64,000 nucleotides of DNA from Betaproteobacteria bacterium (lineage in GTDB: Bacteria; Pseudomonadota; Gammaproteobacteria; Burkholderiales; Casimicrobiaceae), in NCBI GenBank assembly GCA_016716425.1, contig JADJWJ010000012.1:62001-126000 (forward strand). Reading direction: 5' to 3'. The translations under genes were made by a program, and so were the position numbers. Positions 35,187 through 43,878 of the stretch are shown one piece after another (the first letter of the stretch is position 1; each line of letters opens with the position of its first letter). The notes below the pieces were generated by a model. The model had not been told where the DNA came from and searched no databases. It saw only the letters and a program-made list of their open reading frames with translations.

Positions 35187-36491
35187 ATGCCCAGCGAAAA
35201 CCTGCACGCCGAGTCCATCGAGATCCTCTACGGGAAGCATGGGCTTTCGGTCCCGCTGCCGCGGTCGGCGCACCCGACGGTGATCGGCAAGCGGCCGCTG
35301 CCGAAGCTTGCCGATCCCCATGCGGCCGTGCGCGCCGCGCTCGCGCAGCCCGTGGCCGCGGCGCCGTACGCCGACCTCGTCCGCGGGCGGAAGAGTGCGT
35401 GCATACTGATCTGCGACATCACGCGCCCGGTGCCCAATCACCTGTTCCTGCGGCCGCTGATCGAGGACCTGCGTGCCGCGGGTGTACCGCGCGAGCGGAT
35501 CGCCGTGCTGGTCGCCACCGGCCTGCACCGGCCGAACGAGGGCGAGGAACTCGCCGAGGTCGTCGGCGACCCGTGGGTGTTCGAGCATGCGCTGGTCGCG
35601 AACCACTTCGCGCGCGACGATGCCGCGCACGTCGACCTCGGCGTCACGCCGGTGCGGCGCACGCCGGTGAAGCTCGACCGCCGCTTCGTCGAGGCGGACC
35701 TGCGCATCGCCACGGGGCTGGTCGAGCCGCACTTCATGGCCGGCTGGTCGGGCGGGCGCAAGGTGATCGCGCCGGGCGTGGCGCACGAGGACACGATCCG
35801 CACGTTCCACAGCGCGCGCTTCATGGAGGACCCGGCCGCGATCCAGTGCAACCTCGACGGCAACCCGCTGCACGACGAGCAGCTCGCGATCGTGCGCATG
35901 CTGGGCGAGGTCTACGCGGTCAACACGGTGATCGACGAAGACCGCGATCTCGTGCACGTGAACTTCGGCGAGATCGTCGCGAGCCACCTCGTCGCCGTGC
36001 GCTTCGTCGCCGACAGCGTGCGCGTGCCGGTGGGCCGCAAGTTCGCGACGATCCTGACGTCGGCGGCCGGCCACCCGCTCGACAAGACGTACTACCAGAC
36101 GGTCAAGGGGATGGTGACGCCGCTCGACATCCTCGCACCGGGCGGCACCTTGATCGTCGCGTCGGCGTGCTCGGAAGGCTTCGGCTCGGGTGCGTTTCGC
36201 GCGGCACAGAAGCGGCTGGTCGAACTCGGCCCCGACGCGTTCCTCGCCACGCTGCTCGGCAAGCAGTTGGCCGACGTCGACGAGTGGCAGACCGAGATGC
36301 AGTTGAAGCCGATGCGCGCCGGCCGTGTCCAGCTCTACACCACGGGGCTCGCCGGAGACGACCTGATGCTGACCGGCGTCGAGCACGTCGAGTCCGTCGG
36401 CGCGGCGGTGGCCGCGGCGCTCGCGCACGCGAACGACCCGGCGCTTGCGGTCATTCCGGAAGGCCCGTATGTCGTCCCGGTCGTCGCCTGA
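35187..36491 (+). CDS. larA: Nickel-dependent lactate racemase family protein LarA (paralogue 1)
   Basis: Protein of 434 residues. Residues matching L. plantarum LarA H174, K184 and H200 are H182 (EPHFMAGWSGGRK), K192 and H208 (RTFHSARF), with identical spacing; GLHRP supplies the further active-site His. The Lys binds the pyridinium thioacid nickel-pincer cofactor. Substrate may be lactate or another 2-hydroxy acid, since the superfamily is diverse. It is the first gene of a larA-C-E-B run; the larC start lies within its 3' end. Confidence 0.92.
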   Translation: MPSENLHAESIEILYGKHGLSVPLPRSAHPTVIGKRPLPKLADPHAAVRAALAQPVAAAPYADLVRGRKSACILICDITRPVPNHLFLRPLIEDLRAAGVPRERIAVLVATGLHRPNEGEELAEVVGDPWVFEHALVANHFARDDAAHVDLGVTPVRRTPVKLDRRFVEADLRIATGLVEPHFMAGWSGGRKVIAPGVAHEDTIRTFHSARFMEDPAAIQCNLDGNPLHDEQLAIVRMLGEVYAVNTVIDEDRDLVHVNFGEIVASHLVAVRFVADSVRVPVGRKFATILTSAAGHPLDKTYYQTVKGMVTPLDILAPGGTLIVASACSEGFGSGAFRAAQKRLVELGPDAFLATLLGKQLADVDEWQTEMQLKPMRAGRVQLYTTGLAGDDLMLTGVEHVESVGAAVAAALAHANDPALAVIPEGPYVVPVVA

Positions 36492-37707
36492 CCTGCCCGC
36501 GCCGGCGGCGCTCGCGATCCACCTCGACGCCGTCGGCGGCATCGCCGGCGACATGTTCGTCGCGGCGATGGTCGACGCGCTGCCGGCGCTGGAGGCGCCG
36601 GTGCTGGAGGCCGTCGCCGCCGTGAAGCCGCCGGACCGCGCGCTGCCGGTGTTCGCTTCGGCGACGTCCGGCGCGCTGGCCGCGCGTCGCTTCGGGGCCG
36701 CGGCCGCGTACGCGCACGCCGGCGCAGGCGCAGGCGGCGCGGGCTCGACGTATCCCGATCTGCGCGCGCGCATCGCGGACGCATCGCTCGCGGCGGACGT
36801 GCGCGAGCACGCGCTGGCGCTGCTCGCGCTGCTCGCGCAAGCGGAGGCTCGCGTGCACGGCATCGGGGTCGACGCCGTGCACTTCCACGAGCTGGCCGAC
36901 TGGGACTCGCTGCTCGACGTGGTCGCGGCGGGCGCGATCGCGGCGCGGCTCGCCGGTGCGCGCTGGAGTGCGTCGTCGCTGCCGCGCGGCGGCGGGACCG
37001 TGCGCACCGCGCACGGGGCGCTGCCGGCGCCGGCGCCCGCCACGGTCGCACTGCTCGAGGGCTTTTGCTGGCACGACGACGGCGTCGCCGGCGAGCGGGT
37101 GACGCCGACGGGCGCGGCGATCCTGCGCCACCTCGTGCCGGCGGAGGCGTGCGGCGGCCGCGGTGGCGCCGGGCGGCTCGTCGGCAGCGGCTGCGGCGCG
37201 GGCACGCGCACGCTTCCCGGGATGCCGAACGTCCTGCGCGCGCTCGTGTTCGACACCGGGGACATCATGGCCGACGACGCGGTGACGACGGTCGAGTTCG
37301 ACGTCGACGACATGACCGGCGAGGAGCTGGCGCTCGCCGCCGACCGCCTGCGCGCCGTGGCCGGCGTGATCGACGTGTCGCTCGCCGCGCGGTCGGGCAA
37401 GAAGGGCCGGCCGCTGACGGAGTTCCGCGTGCTCGCGCGGCCGCGCGCCGCGGAGGCTGCGATCGCCGCGTGCTTCGCCGAGACGTCGACGATCGGCCTG
37501 CGCGTGCGCGACGAGCGCCGGCGCGTTCTCGCGCGCGACGAGGTCGCGGCCGGCGCGCCGCCGATTGCCGTGAAGCGCGTGCGGCGGCCCGACGGCACGC
37601 GCACGGCGAAGGCGGCGCACGATGGCGTCGGCGGCGTCGCCGGACTCGCCGCGCGACGGCACGCACGGACGAACGCCGAGCGGCGGGCGCTGGAGGAAGA
37701 CGAGTGA
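36469..37707 (+). CDS. larC: Nickel insertion protein LarC (single continuous reading frame)
   Basis: Protein of 412 residues that puts nickel into the pincer cofactor precursor in a CTP-dependent reaction. LarC features are the start IHLDAVGGIAGDMFVAAMVD, VHFHELADWDSLLDVV near 135 and, in the second half, GDIMADDAVTTVEFDVDDMTGE near 265. In some Lactobacillus strains larC is split and joined by ribosomal frameshifting; here both halves are in one frame. The ATG at 36469 overlaps larA by 23 bases. Confidence 0.92.
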   Translation: MSSRSSPDLPAPAALAIHLDAVGGIAGDMFVAAMVDALPALEAPVLEAVAAVKPPDRALPVFASATSGALAARRFGAAAAYAHAGAGAGGAGSTYPDLRARIADASLAADVREHALALLALLAQAEARVHGIGVDAVHFHELADWDSLLDVVAAGAIAARLAGARWSASSLPRGGGTVRTAHGALPAPAPATVALLEGFCWHDDGVAGERVTPTGAAILRHLVPAEACGGRGGAGRLVGSGCGAGTRTLPGMPNVLRALVFDTGDIMADDAVTTVEFDVDDMTGEELALAADRLRAVAGVIDVSLAARSGKKGRPLTEFRVLARPRAAEAAIAACFAETSTIGLRVRDERRRVLARDEVAAGAPPIAVKRVRRPDGTRTAKAAHDGVGGVAGLAARRHARTNAERRALEEDE

Positions 37708-37728
37708 GCGGCGGCCCCCGGTTCTTGT

Positions 37729-37800
37729 GTCATCCCGAGCGGAGCGAGGGATCTGCTGTTGCGACAAATCGCCAGGTCGCGTGCGAGCGGATCCCTCGCC
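37729..37800. repeat. CATCCCGAGCGGAGCGAGGGATC-type repeat between larC and larE
   Basis: CATCCCGAGCGGAGCGAGGG starts near 37731, and GGATCCCTCG of the opposite sense is found near 37790. This is a degenerate palindromic dispersed repeat in the 172-base gap. No gene is visible in the gap. Confidence 0.55.
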
Positions 37801-37879
37801 GAATCGCACCTCGGGCCGACACGAGGCTCGATTCGGCCGTTCGACCGGCGAATCTCGCGCCGCGCCAAGGACGCGAGGC

Positions 37880-38689
37880 GTGAACACACGAGCAACGACC
37901 GACGTGCTCGACCGCCTCGTCGCCGCCCTCGATCGCCACCCGCGCATCGCGGTCGCGGTCAGCGGCGGCGTCGACTCGATGACGCTCGCGCACGTCGCGC
38001 GGCGCTTCGCACGCGCGCCGGCAACCATGTACCACGCGTGCGGGCCGGCCGTCCCCGCCGCGGCGCGCGCCCGCGTCGAGGACCACGCGACACGCCACGG
38101 GTGGTCGCTCGCGCTGATCGACGCCGGCGAGTATGCCGACGCCCGCTACCGTGCGAACCCGGTGGACCGCTGCTATTACTGCAAGACGAACCTGTACGCG
38201 CGCATCCGCGAGCGCACCGACGATCCGATCGTCTCGGGCACCAATTGCGACGACCTGACCGACTACCGGCCGGGACTGCGCGCCGCGGCCGAACACGGCG
38301 TCGCGCACCCGTACGTCGAGGCCGGACTCGCGAAGGCGCACGTGTACGCGCTCGCCGCCCGACTGCGGCTCGTCGATCTCGAAACGCTGCCCGCGCAGCC
38401 GTGCCTCGCGAGCCGTGTTGCGACGGGCATCGGCATCGACGCCGCGGACCTGGCGTTCGTCGATCGCGTCGAGACCGCGCTTGCCGGCGCGCTGGGCCGC
38501 GACGAGGTGCTGCGCTGCCGGGTCACGCACGCCGGCGTCGTGATCGAGCTCGCGCGCGACGACGCGCGCGCCGGTGCCATCGCAAGCGAGCTGGGCGAGC
38601 GTGCATGCCGCGCTGCCGGGCGCACGTTCGCCGGCGTGCGCCGCTACACACGCGGCGCGGCGTTCCTGCACGCGGCCGCCGATGACTGA
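37880..38689 (+). CDS. larE: Nickel-pincer cofactor sulfur transferase LarE
   Basis: ATP-dependent sulfur transferase of 269 residues. The PP-loop SGGVDSMTLA is near residue 32. C175 in QPCLASRVATG aligns by position with the sacrificial Cys176 of L. plantarum LarE, and RCYYCKTNLY gives two more Cys. GTG at 37880 is the chosen start. It converts carboxylates of the LarB product to thiocarboxylates. Its stop overlaps the larB start. Confidence 0.92.
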   Translation: MNTRATTDVLDRLVAALDRHPRIAVAVSGGVDSMTLAHVARRFARAPATMYHACGPAVPAAARARVEDHATRHGWSLALIDAGEYADARYRANPVDRCYYCKTNLYARIRERTDDPIVSGTNCDDLTDYRPGLRAAAEHGVAHPYVEAGLAKAHVYALAARLRLVDLETLPAQPCLASRVATGIGIDAADLAFVDRVETALAGALGRDEVLRCRVTHAGVVIELARDDARAGAIASELGERACRAAGRTFAGVRRYTRGAAFLHAAADD

Positions 38690-39371
38690 CTTCCGCCTCG
38701 ACTGGGAGCGTCCGGCGCGCACCGGCGCGTCCGAGGCCGTGCTGTGCGAGCCCAAGTCGGCCGCGCAGATCGACGCGATCGTCGAGCATGCCGCCGCCCT
38801 CGGCCGCCGCCTGTTGTTCACGCGGCTCGCGCCGGAGCACCACGCACGGCTGGCCGCCGGCGTGCGCGCCGCGCTCGACTACGACGTCGCGTCGCGCACG
38901 GCGATCCTGGGCGGGTTGCCCGCGCCGCGCGCCGCAGGTCGCATCGCGATCGTCGCCGGCGGCACGTCGGATGCCGCGGTCGCGCGCGAGGCCGCGCGCA
39001 CGCTGGCGTTCGAGGGCGAGGCGGCCACGCTGATCGTCGACGTCGGCGTCGCCGGACTGTGGCGGGTCATGGAGCGGCTGCCGGAGATCCGTGCGCACCG
39101 CGTCGTGATCGCGGTGGCCGGCATGGAGGGCGCGCTGTTCTCCGTGCTGTCGGGGCTGGTCGCGTGCCCGGTGCTGGCGGTGCCGGTGTCCGTCGGCTAC
39201 GGCGTGGGCGCGGGCGGGCAGGTCGCGCTGAACGCCGCGCTCGCGAGCTGCGCGTCGGGACTGTCGGTGCTCAACATCGACAACGGCTTCGGCGCCGCGC
39301 ATGCGGCGCTGCGCATCCTCGGCGCGGCCGTCACAGCGCCTGCCGCAGAGACCGCACCACCGCATCGGTGA
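38682..39371 (+). CDS. larB: Pyridinium-3,5-biscarboxylic acid mononucleotide synthase LarB
   Basis: Protein of 229 residues that carboxylates and hydrolyses nicotinic acid adenine dinucleotide, the first step in nickel-pincer cofactor synthesis. The PurE-like C-terminal domain has IVAGGTSDAAVAREAARTL near 88, VGVAGLWRVM near 120, AVAGMEGALFSVLSGL near 142 and GYGVGAGG near 172. Its 3' end overlaps the convergent antiporter gene by 41 bases. With larE and larC it completes the cofactor pathway. Confidence 0.93.
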   Translation: MTDFRLDWERPARTGASEAVLCEPKSAAQIDAIVEHAAALGRRLLFTRLAPEHHARLAAGVRAALDYDVASRTAILGGLPAPRAAGRIAIVAGGTSDAAVAREAARTLAFEGEAATLIVDVGVAGLWRVMERLPEIRAHRVVIAVAGMEGALFSVLSGLVACPVLAVPVSVGYGVGAGGQVALNAALASCASGLSVLNIDNGFGAAHAALRILGAAVTAPAAETAPPHR

Positions 39372-40968
39372 GGCCGTCGAGCGCGTCGCACACGAACATG
39401 ACGCCGAACTCGCGGAGCCACGCGCGCTCCGCGTCGCTGCCCGCCGTCGCGACGATGGCAAGGCGCGGGTTGAGGCTGCGCGCCGCGATGCACACGGCCA
39501 TCTTGTCGGCGAGCGCCGCGTCGGCGACGACGATCGCGCGCGCGTGCTCGACGTGCGCGGCGCGCAGCACGTCGGCGCGCGCCGCGTTGCCGTAGACGAC
39601 GGCGATTCCCTGTGCACGGTACGCGTCGAGCGCCGGGAGGTCGTCGCCGACGACGACGACGCCGATGCCGTTGGCGGCGCAGCGCAGGACGATGCGGCGC
39701 GTCAGTTCTCCGGTGCCGACGATGGCGACGGTGCGGTCGCCTGCGACGGGCGCCGGCGCGTCCGCCGCGGCTGCGACCGGGAGTCCAGCGGCGGCCGGCG
39801 GCGGTTCGGCCTGTGGTTGCGCCAGCAGCCGGAACAGCACGGGGTTGAGCGCGATCGAGAAGATCGCCGCCGCCACCAGCGCGTCGAGCGCCTCGGGCGG
39901 GAGGATGCCGAGCCCCCGTCCCAGCGTAGCGAGTATGAACGAGAACTCGCCGATCTGCGCGAGTCCGACGGCGACCGTGGCGGCCGTGCCGCGCTCGTCG
40001 CCGATCAGCTTGACGATCGCGAGCGCGACCAACGGCTTCACGACCAGCACGATCGCGAGTGCCGCTGCGACCAGCAGCGGCTCGCGCAGCACGAAGCCGG
40101 GGTCGAACAGCATGCCGACCGACACGAAGAACAGCGCCGAGAACACGTCGCGGAACGGCGTCATGAAGCCCGACGCCTGCGGCCCGAAGCGCGACTGGCC
40201 GACGACGAGCCCGGCGATGAACGCGCCGAGCGCCACGGACACCTGGAAGCCCTCGGCTGCGATGATCGCGATCCCGAGCGCCAGCACGAACACCGCCAGC
40301 GTGAAGAGCTCCTCCGAGCGCGTGCGCGCCATGCGCTCCATCACGCCGCCGACGACGCGGCCGCCGACGAGGGCGACGAGCGCCGCGAACGCGGCCGCCT
40401 TGCCGAGCGCGACCAGCAGCGGCATGCCGAGCGACTTCGCGTCGACGGCGTCGGTCGCGAGCACCGGCAGCACCACCAGCGCGACGACGGTGAAGAGGTC
40501 CTCGACGATCAGCCAGCCGACGGCGACGTGGCCGGCGCGTGTGGCGAGCCGGTCGCGGTCGACCAGCATCCGCATCAGCACGACGGTGCTCGCGACGGCG
40601 AGCGCCATGCCGAACACGACGCCGGCGGCGTTGCCCCAGCCGAACCACCGCGCACACGCCCAGCCGGCGACCGCCGCGACCGCGCTCTGCGCGACGGCAC
40701 CCGGCACCGCGATCCGCCACACGCGCAGCAGTTCCTGCGGATGGAAGTGCATGCCGACGCCGAACATCAGCAGGATGACGCCGATTTCGGCCATCTGCGT
40801 CGCGAGCCTCGCGTCGGCGACGAAGCCCGGCGTATGCGGGCCGACGAGAATGCCGGCCACCATGTAGCCGACCAGCGTCGTGAGTCCCAGCCGCTGCGTG
40901 ATCCAGCCGAACACGAGCGCGGCGGCGAGCGCACCGGCGAGCATGGTGATCACGGCAAGGTCGTGCAT
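39331..40968 (-). CDS. Kef-type/CPA2 cation:proton antiporter with TrkA-N domain
   Basis: Inner-membrane antiporter of 545 residues. About 12 spans (1-385) include VAVGWLIVEDLFTVVALV near 150 and GFQVSVALGAFIAGLVVGQS near 240. A soluble C-terminal Rossmann-like TrkA-N domain follows (about 420-545, TVAIVGTGELTRRIVLR). It probably exchanges potassium or sodium for protons. Start is the ATG at 40968. It converges with larB and is divergent from the aminopeptidase gene, sharing a 195-base region with a GntR-like operator. Confidence 0.88.
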   Translation of the reverse strand: MHDLAVITMLAGALAAALVFGWITQRLGLTTLVGYMVAGILVGPHTPGFVADARLATQMAEIGVILLMFGVGMHFHPQELLRVWRIAVPGAVAQSAVAAVAGWACARWFGWGNAAGVVFGMALAVASTVVLMRMLVDRDRLATRAGHVAVGWLIVEDLFTVVALVVLPVLATDAVDAKSLGMPLLVALGKAAAFAALVALVGGRVVGGVMERMARTRSEELFTLAVFVLALGIAIIAAEGFQVSVALGAFIAGLVVGQSRFGPQASGFMTPFRDVFSALFFVSVGMLFDPGFVLREPLLVAAALAIVLVVKPLVALAIVKLIGDERGTAATVAVGLAQIGEFSFILATLGRGLGILPPEALDALVAAAIFSIALNPVLFRLLAQPQAEPPPAAAGLPVAAAADAPAPVAGDRTVAIVGTGELTRRIVLRCAANGIGVVVVGDDLPALDAYRAQGIAVVYGNAARADVLRAAHVEHARAIVVADAALADKMAVCIAARSLNPRLAIVATAGSDAERAWLREFGVMFVCDALDGLTDAVVRSLRQAL

Positions 40969-41103
40969 CGCGGATCCGGCCTCTTGGCGTTTGCAGTGGC
41001 GCGCTGCGGCGTGACGATCGCAGTGTAGCGAGTGGGCGCGGCGCGCACTTCGCCCGCGCCAAGCAACCGCGGCGAACCTTCCCGTCGGGCGCATAGATTG
41101 GTA

Positions 41104-41120
41104 AACTGGTAAGACCAGTT
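41104..41120. promoter_or_regulatory. GntR/FadR-type operator palindrome
   Basis: AACTGGTAAGACCAGTT is a perfect palindrome with TGGT-nnn-ACCA core, as bound by FadR-subfamily GntR regulators. It lies between the divergent antiporter and aminopeptidase genes and directly abuts a hairpin. No GntR gene is in the window, so the regulator is unknown. Confidence 0.55.
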
Positions 41121-41150
41121 GCCGGGCCGTCGAGGCCCGGCATCCTTTTT
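41121..41150 (+). terminator. Terminator-like hairpin upstream of the aminopeptidase gene
   Basis: GCCGGGCC and GGCCCGGC form an 8-bp perfect stem around GTCGA, followed by ATCCTTTTT. This is the only clear stem-plus-T-run in the window. It lies between the operator palindrome and the GTG start at 41164, so it could attenuate the aminopeptidase transcript rather than end another gene. Confidence 0.6.
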
Positions 41151-41163
41151 CGGGCTCCCGCAC

Positions 41164-43878
41164 GTGCCTGCCTTCCCGCGCTCCCGTTCGCGCATCGCCT
41201 GCCACCGGTCCGCGCTCGCGCGCGCGGCGGCGGCCGTCGCGCTCGGGCTCGCGGCGCTGCTCGCGCACGCCGAGGCGCAGCCGCCGGCGACGGAGCCGGT
41301 CGTGCCGGGACTGCGGTTGCCCCGCGACGTGGTGCCGGTTCGCTACGCGCCACGGCTCACGATCGATCCGGCGCTCCCGACCTTCACCGGCACGATCGAC
41401 ATCGACGTGCGCGTCGAGCGACCGACCGACGTCGTGTGGCTGAACGCGAAGGAGATCACGCTCCGCGGCGCGAAGGCCGTGGTGGGCGGCGCGCAGCCGG
41501 AGGAGATTCGCGCGACGCGGATCGGCGGCAGCGACGACGTGATGGGCCTGAAGTTCGAGCGGCCGCTGCCTGCAGGCGACGCGCGGATCGCGCTCGGCTA
41601 CACGGCGAAGATCCAGGAGCTTGGCGCGATCGGCGTGTTCCGCCAGCAGGAGGCCGGCCGCTGGTACGTGCTGACGCAGTTCGAGCCGATGGACGCGCGG
41701 CGGGCGTTCCCCTGCTTCGACGAGCCGGACATGAAGGCAGAGTGGTCGCTGTCGCTGGTGGTGCCGCGCGGTGTGCGCGCGTTCGCCAACATGCCGGTCG
41801 AACGCGAAACCGAAGCGGCCGCCGGCATGAAGGAGGTTGCATTCGCGAGCACGCCGCGGCTGCCGTCGTACCTGATCGCATTCGCCGTCGGCGAGTTCGA
41901 TGTGCGCGACGCCGGCCGCGCCGGCCGCAACGCGACCCCGATCGCGATCGTCACGCCGAAGGGGAGGTCCGGCGAGGCCGCGTATGCCGCGGCCCGCACG
42001 GGTGCGATCCTCGCCGCAGCCGAGCACTTCTTCGGGCAGCCGTACCCGTTTCCGAAGCTCGACCTGGTCGCGTATCCACGGTCGAGCGGCGCGATGGAGA
42101 ACCCCGGGCTCGTCACGTACGCGGCGCGGCTGCTGCTCGCGCGGGAGGACGAGATCTCGCCGTCGTTCGAGCAGCGCTTCATGGGGGTCACCGCACACGA
42201 GATCGCGCACATGTGGTTCGGCGATTACGTGACGATGGCCTGGTGGAACGATTTGTGGCTCAACGAGTCGTTCGCCTCCTGGCTCGGCACGAAGATCGTG
42301 CAGGAGCTGCGCCCCGACTGGCCGCGCGGCGCGTGGCGGCTGCGCCAGCGCACGTACGCGATCGACAACGACCGGCTGGCCTCGGCGCGGCGCATCCGGC
42401 AGCCGATCACCGACGCGGGCGAGGTGCGCGCGGCGTTCGACCCGATCACGTACGCGAAGGGCGAGACCATCCTCGCGATGTTCGAGCAGTGGCTCGGGCC
42501 CGATCGGTTCCGGGAGGGCGTGCGCCGCTACATGGCCAGGTACGCGTGGGGCAACGCGACGGCCGACGACTTCTTCGCGGCGCTCGCCGCGACGGACGAC
42601 GCCATCGTGCCGTCGTTCCGCGACTTCGTCGAGCGCGCGGGCGTGCCGCTGCTCACCGTGAGCCTCGACTGTTCGGGCGCGCCGCGGCTCCTGCTCGCGC
42701 AGTCGCGCTTCGCCGCCGTCGGCGCGCCGCCGGCGGCCGCGGCGGAGCGGTGGGTGTTCCCGGCGTGCTTCGAGCACGGCGACGCGGCGCGGGGACGGCA
42801 GACGTGCACGCTGGTGCGCGACGCGCGACAGAGCGTCCCGCTCGATGCGGCGGCGTGCCCGCGCTGGGTGATCGCCAACCGGAGCGGGAGCGGCTACTAC
42901 CTGCCGCGGCTGTCGCCGGCGCTGTACGCGGCGCTGCCGACCGCGGCGAAGGTCCTGGCCGACGCCGACTACGAGCCGCTGCTCGCCGACGCCGACCTGC
43001 TCGCGCGCAGCGGCCTCATGGGGTACGAGGAGGCGCTTCCGCTCGCCGCGCAGCACGCCGACAGCCGGAGCCTGCTGACGGCGTTGCGCGCGCACGAGAT
43101 TCCCGGCAACCTGCCGCCGGAACTCGTCGCGCCGGCGAACGCGGCGAAGTACGCCGCGTGGCTGCGCAAGCACTACGGGCCGCGCGCGCACCACCTGGGC
43201 TGGCTGCCGCGCAAGAGCGACACGCCGCTCACGCCACGCCTGCGCCAGTCCGCGCTGCCGCTGGTCGCGGTCGACGGCGCCGACGCGGCGCTCGCGCGCG
43301 AGGCGCGCCGGCTCGCGCGCCGTTGGCTCGCCGACCGCGAGGCGGTGCCGCCACAGATGCGGCGCGTCGTGCTGGAAGCCGCGGCGCGCACGGCCGGCAA
43401 GGACGGCCCCGCGCTGTTCGACGGACTCGTCGCCGTCGCGAAGACCACGAAGGACCAGAACGAGCGCGAGGACGTGCTGAATGCGCTCGGGCAGTTCCGC
43501 GATCCCGCGCTCGGCGCGCGCGCGCTGGCGCTGGCGTTCGATCCGGCGATCGAGGCGCGCGACGGGACGCAGGTCGTGCGCGCGGCGCTGCAATACGCGC
43601 CGACGCGGCCGGACGCGCTGGCGTGGCTCGACGCGAACTTCGACCGGTTCGGCAGCCGCCTGCCGCGCGAGCATTGGAGCGCCGTCGCCTACTGGGCGGA
43701 CGGCACGTGCACGCCGGCGGAGCGCGAGCGCTTCGTCGCGCTGCTCGGGCCGCGGCTCGCGGCCGCCGAAGTCGGCGCGCGGGCCTACCGGCAGTCGTTG
43801 GAGCGCATCGACCTGTGCCTCGCGCTGCGCGACGCGCGGGCGGAACCGCTCAACGCGTTCCTCGCGGCGCAGAAGTGA
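41164..43878 (+). CDS. Exported M1 family metallo-aminopeptidase
   Basis: Zinc aminopeptidase of 904 residues that trims N-terminal residues from peptides. A basic start and hydrophobic stretch (about 17-37, ending AHAEAQ) form a signal peptide, so it should be periplasmic or secreted, unlike cytosolic PepN. The exopeptidase motif GAMEN is near residue 309, and the zinc motif HEIAH with downstream NESFA near 345-370. GTG at 41164 is preferred over TTG at 41119, which falls at the hairpin. Its stop overlaps the next start (GTGA). Confidence 0.9.
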   Translation: MPAFPRSRSRIACHRSALARAAAAVALGLAALLAHAEAQPPATEPVVPGLRLPRDVVPVRYAPRLTIDPALPTFTGTIDIDVRVERPTDVVWLNAKEITLRGAKAVVGGAQPEEIRATRIGGSDDVMGLKFERPLPAGDARIALGYTAKIQELGAIGVFRQQEAGRWYVLTQFEPMDARRAFPCFDEPDMKAEWSLSLVVPRGVRAFANMPVERETEAAAGMKEVAFASTPRLPSYLIAFAVGEFDVRDAGRAGRNATPIAIVTPKGRSGEAAYAAARTGAILAAAEHFFGQPYPFPKLDLVAYPRSSGAMENPGLVTYAARLLLAREDEISPSFEQRFMGVTAHEIAHMWFGDYVTMAWWNDLWLNESFASWLGTKIVQELRPDWPRGAWRLRQRTYAIDNDRLASARRIRQPITDAGEVRAAFDPITYAKGETILAMFEQWLGPDRFREGVRRYMARYAWGNATADDFFAALAATDDAIVPSFRDFVERAGVPLLTVSLDCSGAPRLLLAQSRFAAVGAPPAAAAERWVFPACFEHGDAARGRQTCTLVRDARQSVPLDAAACPRWVIANRSGSGYYLPRLSPALYAALPTAAKVLADADYEPLLADADLLARSGLMGYEEALPLAAQHADSRSLLTALRAHEIPGNLPPELVAPANAAKYAAWLRKHYGPRAHHLGWLPRKSDTPLTPRLRQSALPLVAVDGADAALAREARRLARRWLADREAVPPQMRRVVLEAAARTAGKDGPALFDGLVAVAKTTKDQNEREDVLNALGQFRDPALGARALALAFDPAIEARDGTQVVRAALQYAPTRPDALAWLDANFDRFGSRLPREHWSAVAYWADGTCTPAERERFVALLGPRLAAAEVGARAYRQSLERIDLCLALRDARAEPLNAFLAAQK

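Noticed and set aside
33828..37895. LarA paralogue frame extended upstream through larA, larC and beyond
   Set aside because: The extension is antisense to larA and larC and is low complexity. The ATG at 35084 gives the full family length.
39331..43674. Antiporter frame extended upstream to about 1447 codons
   Set aside because: The extension is antisense to the M1 aminopeptidase and lacks any family similarity; the antiporter starts at 40968.
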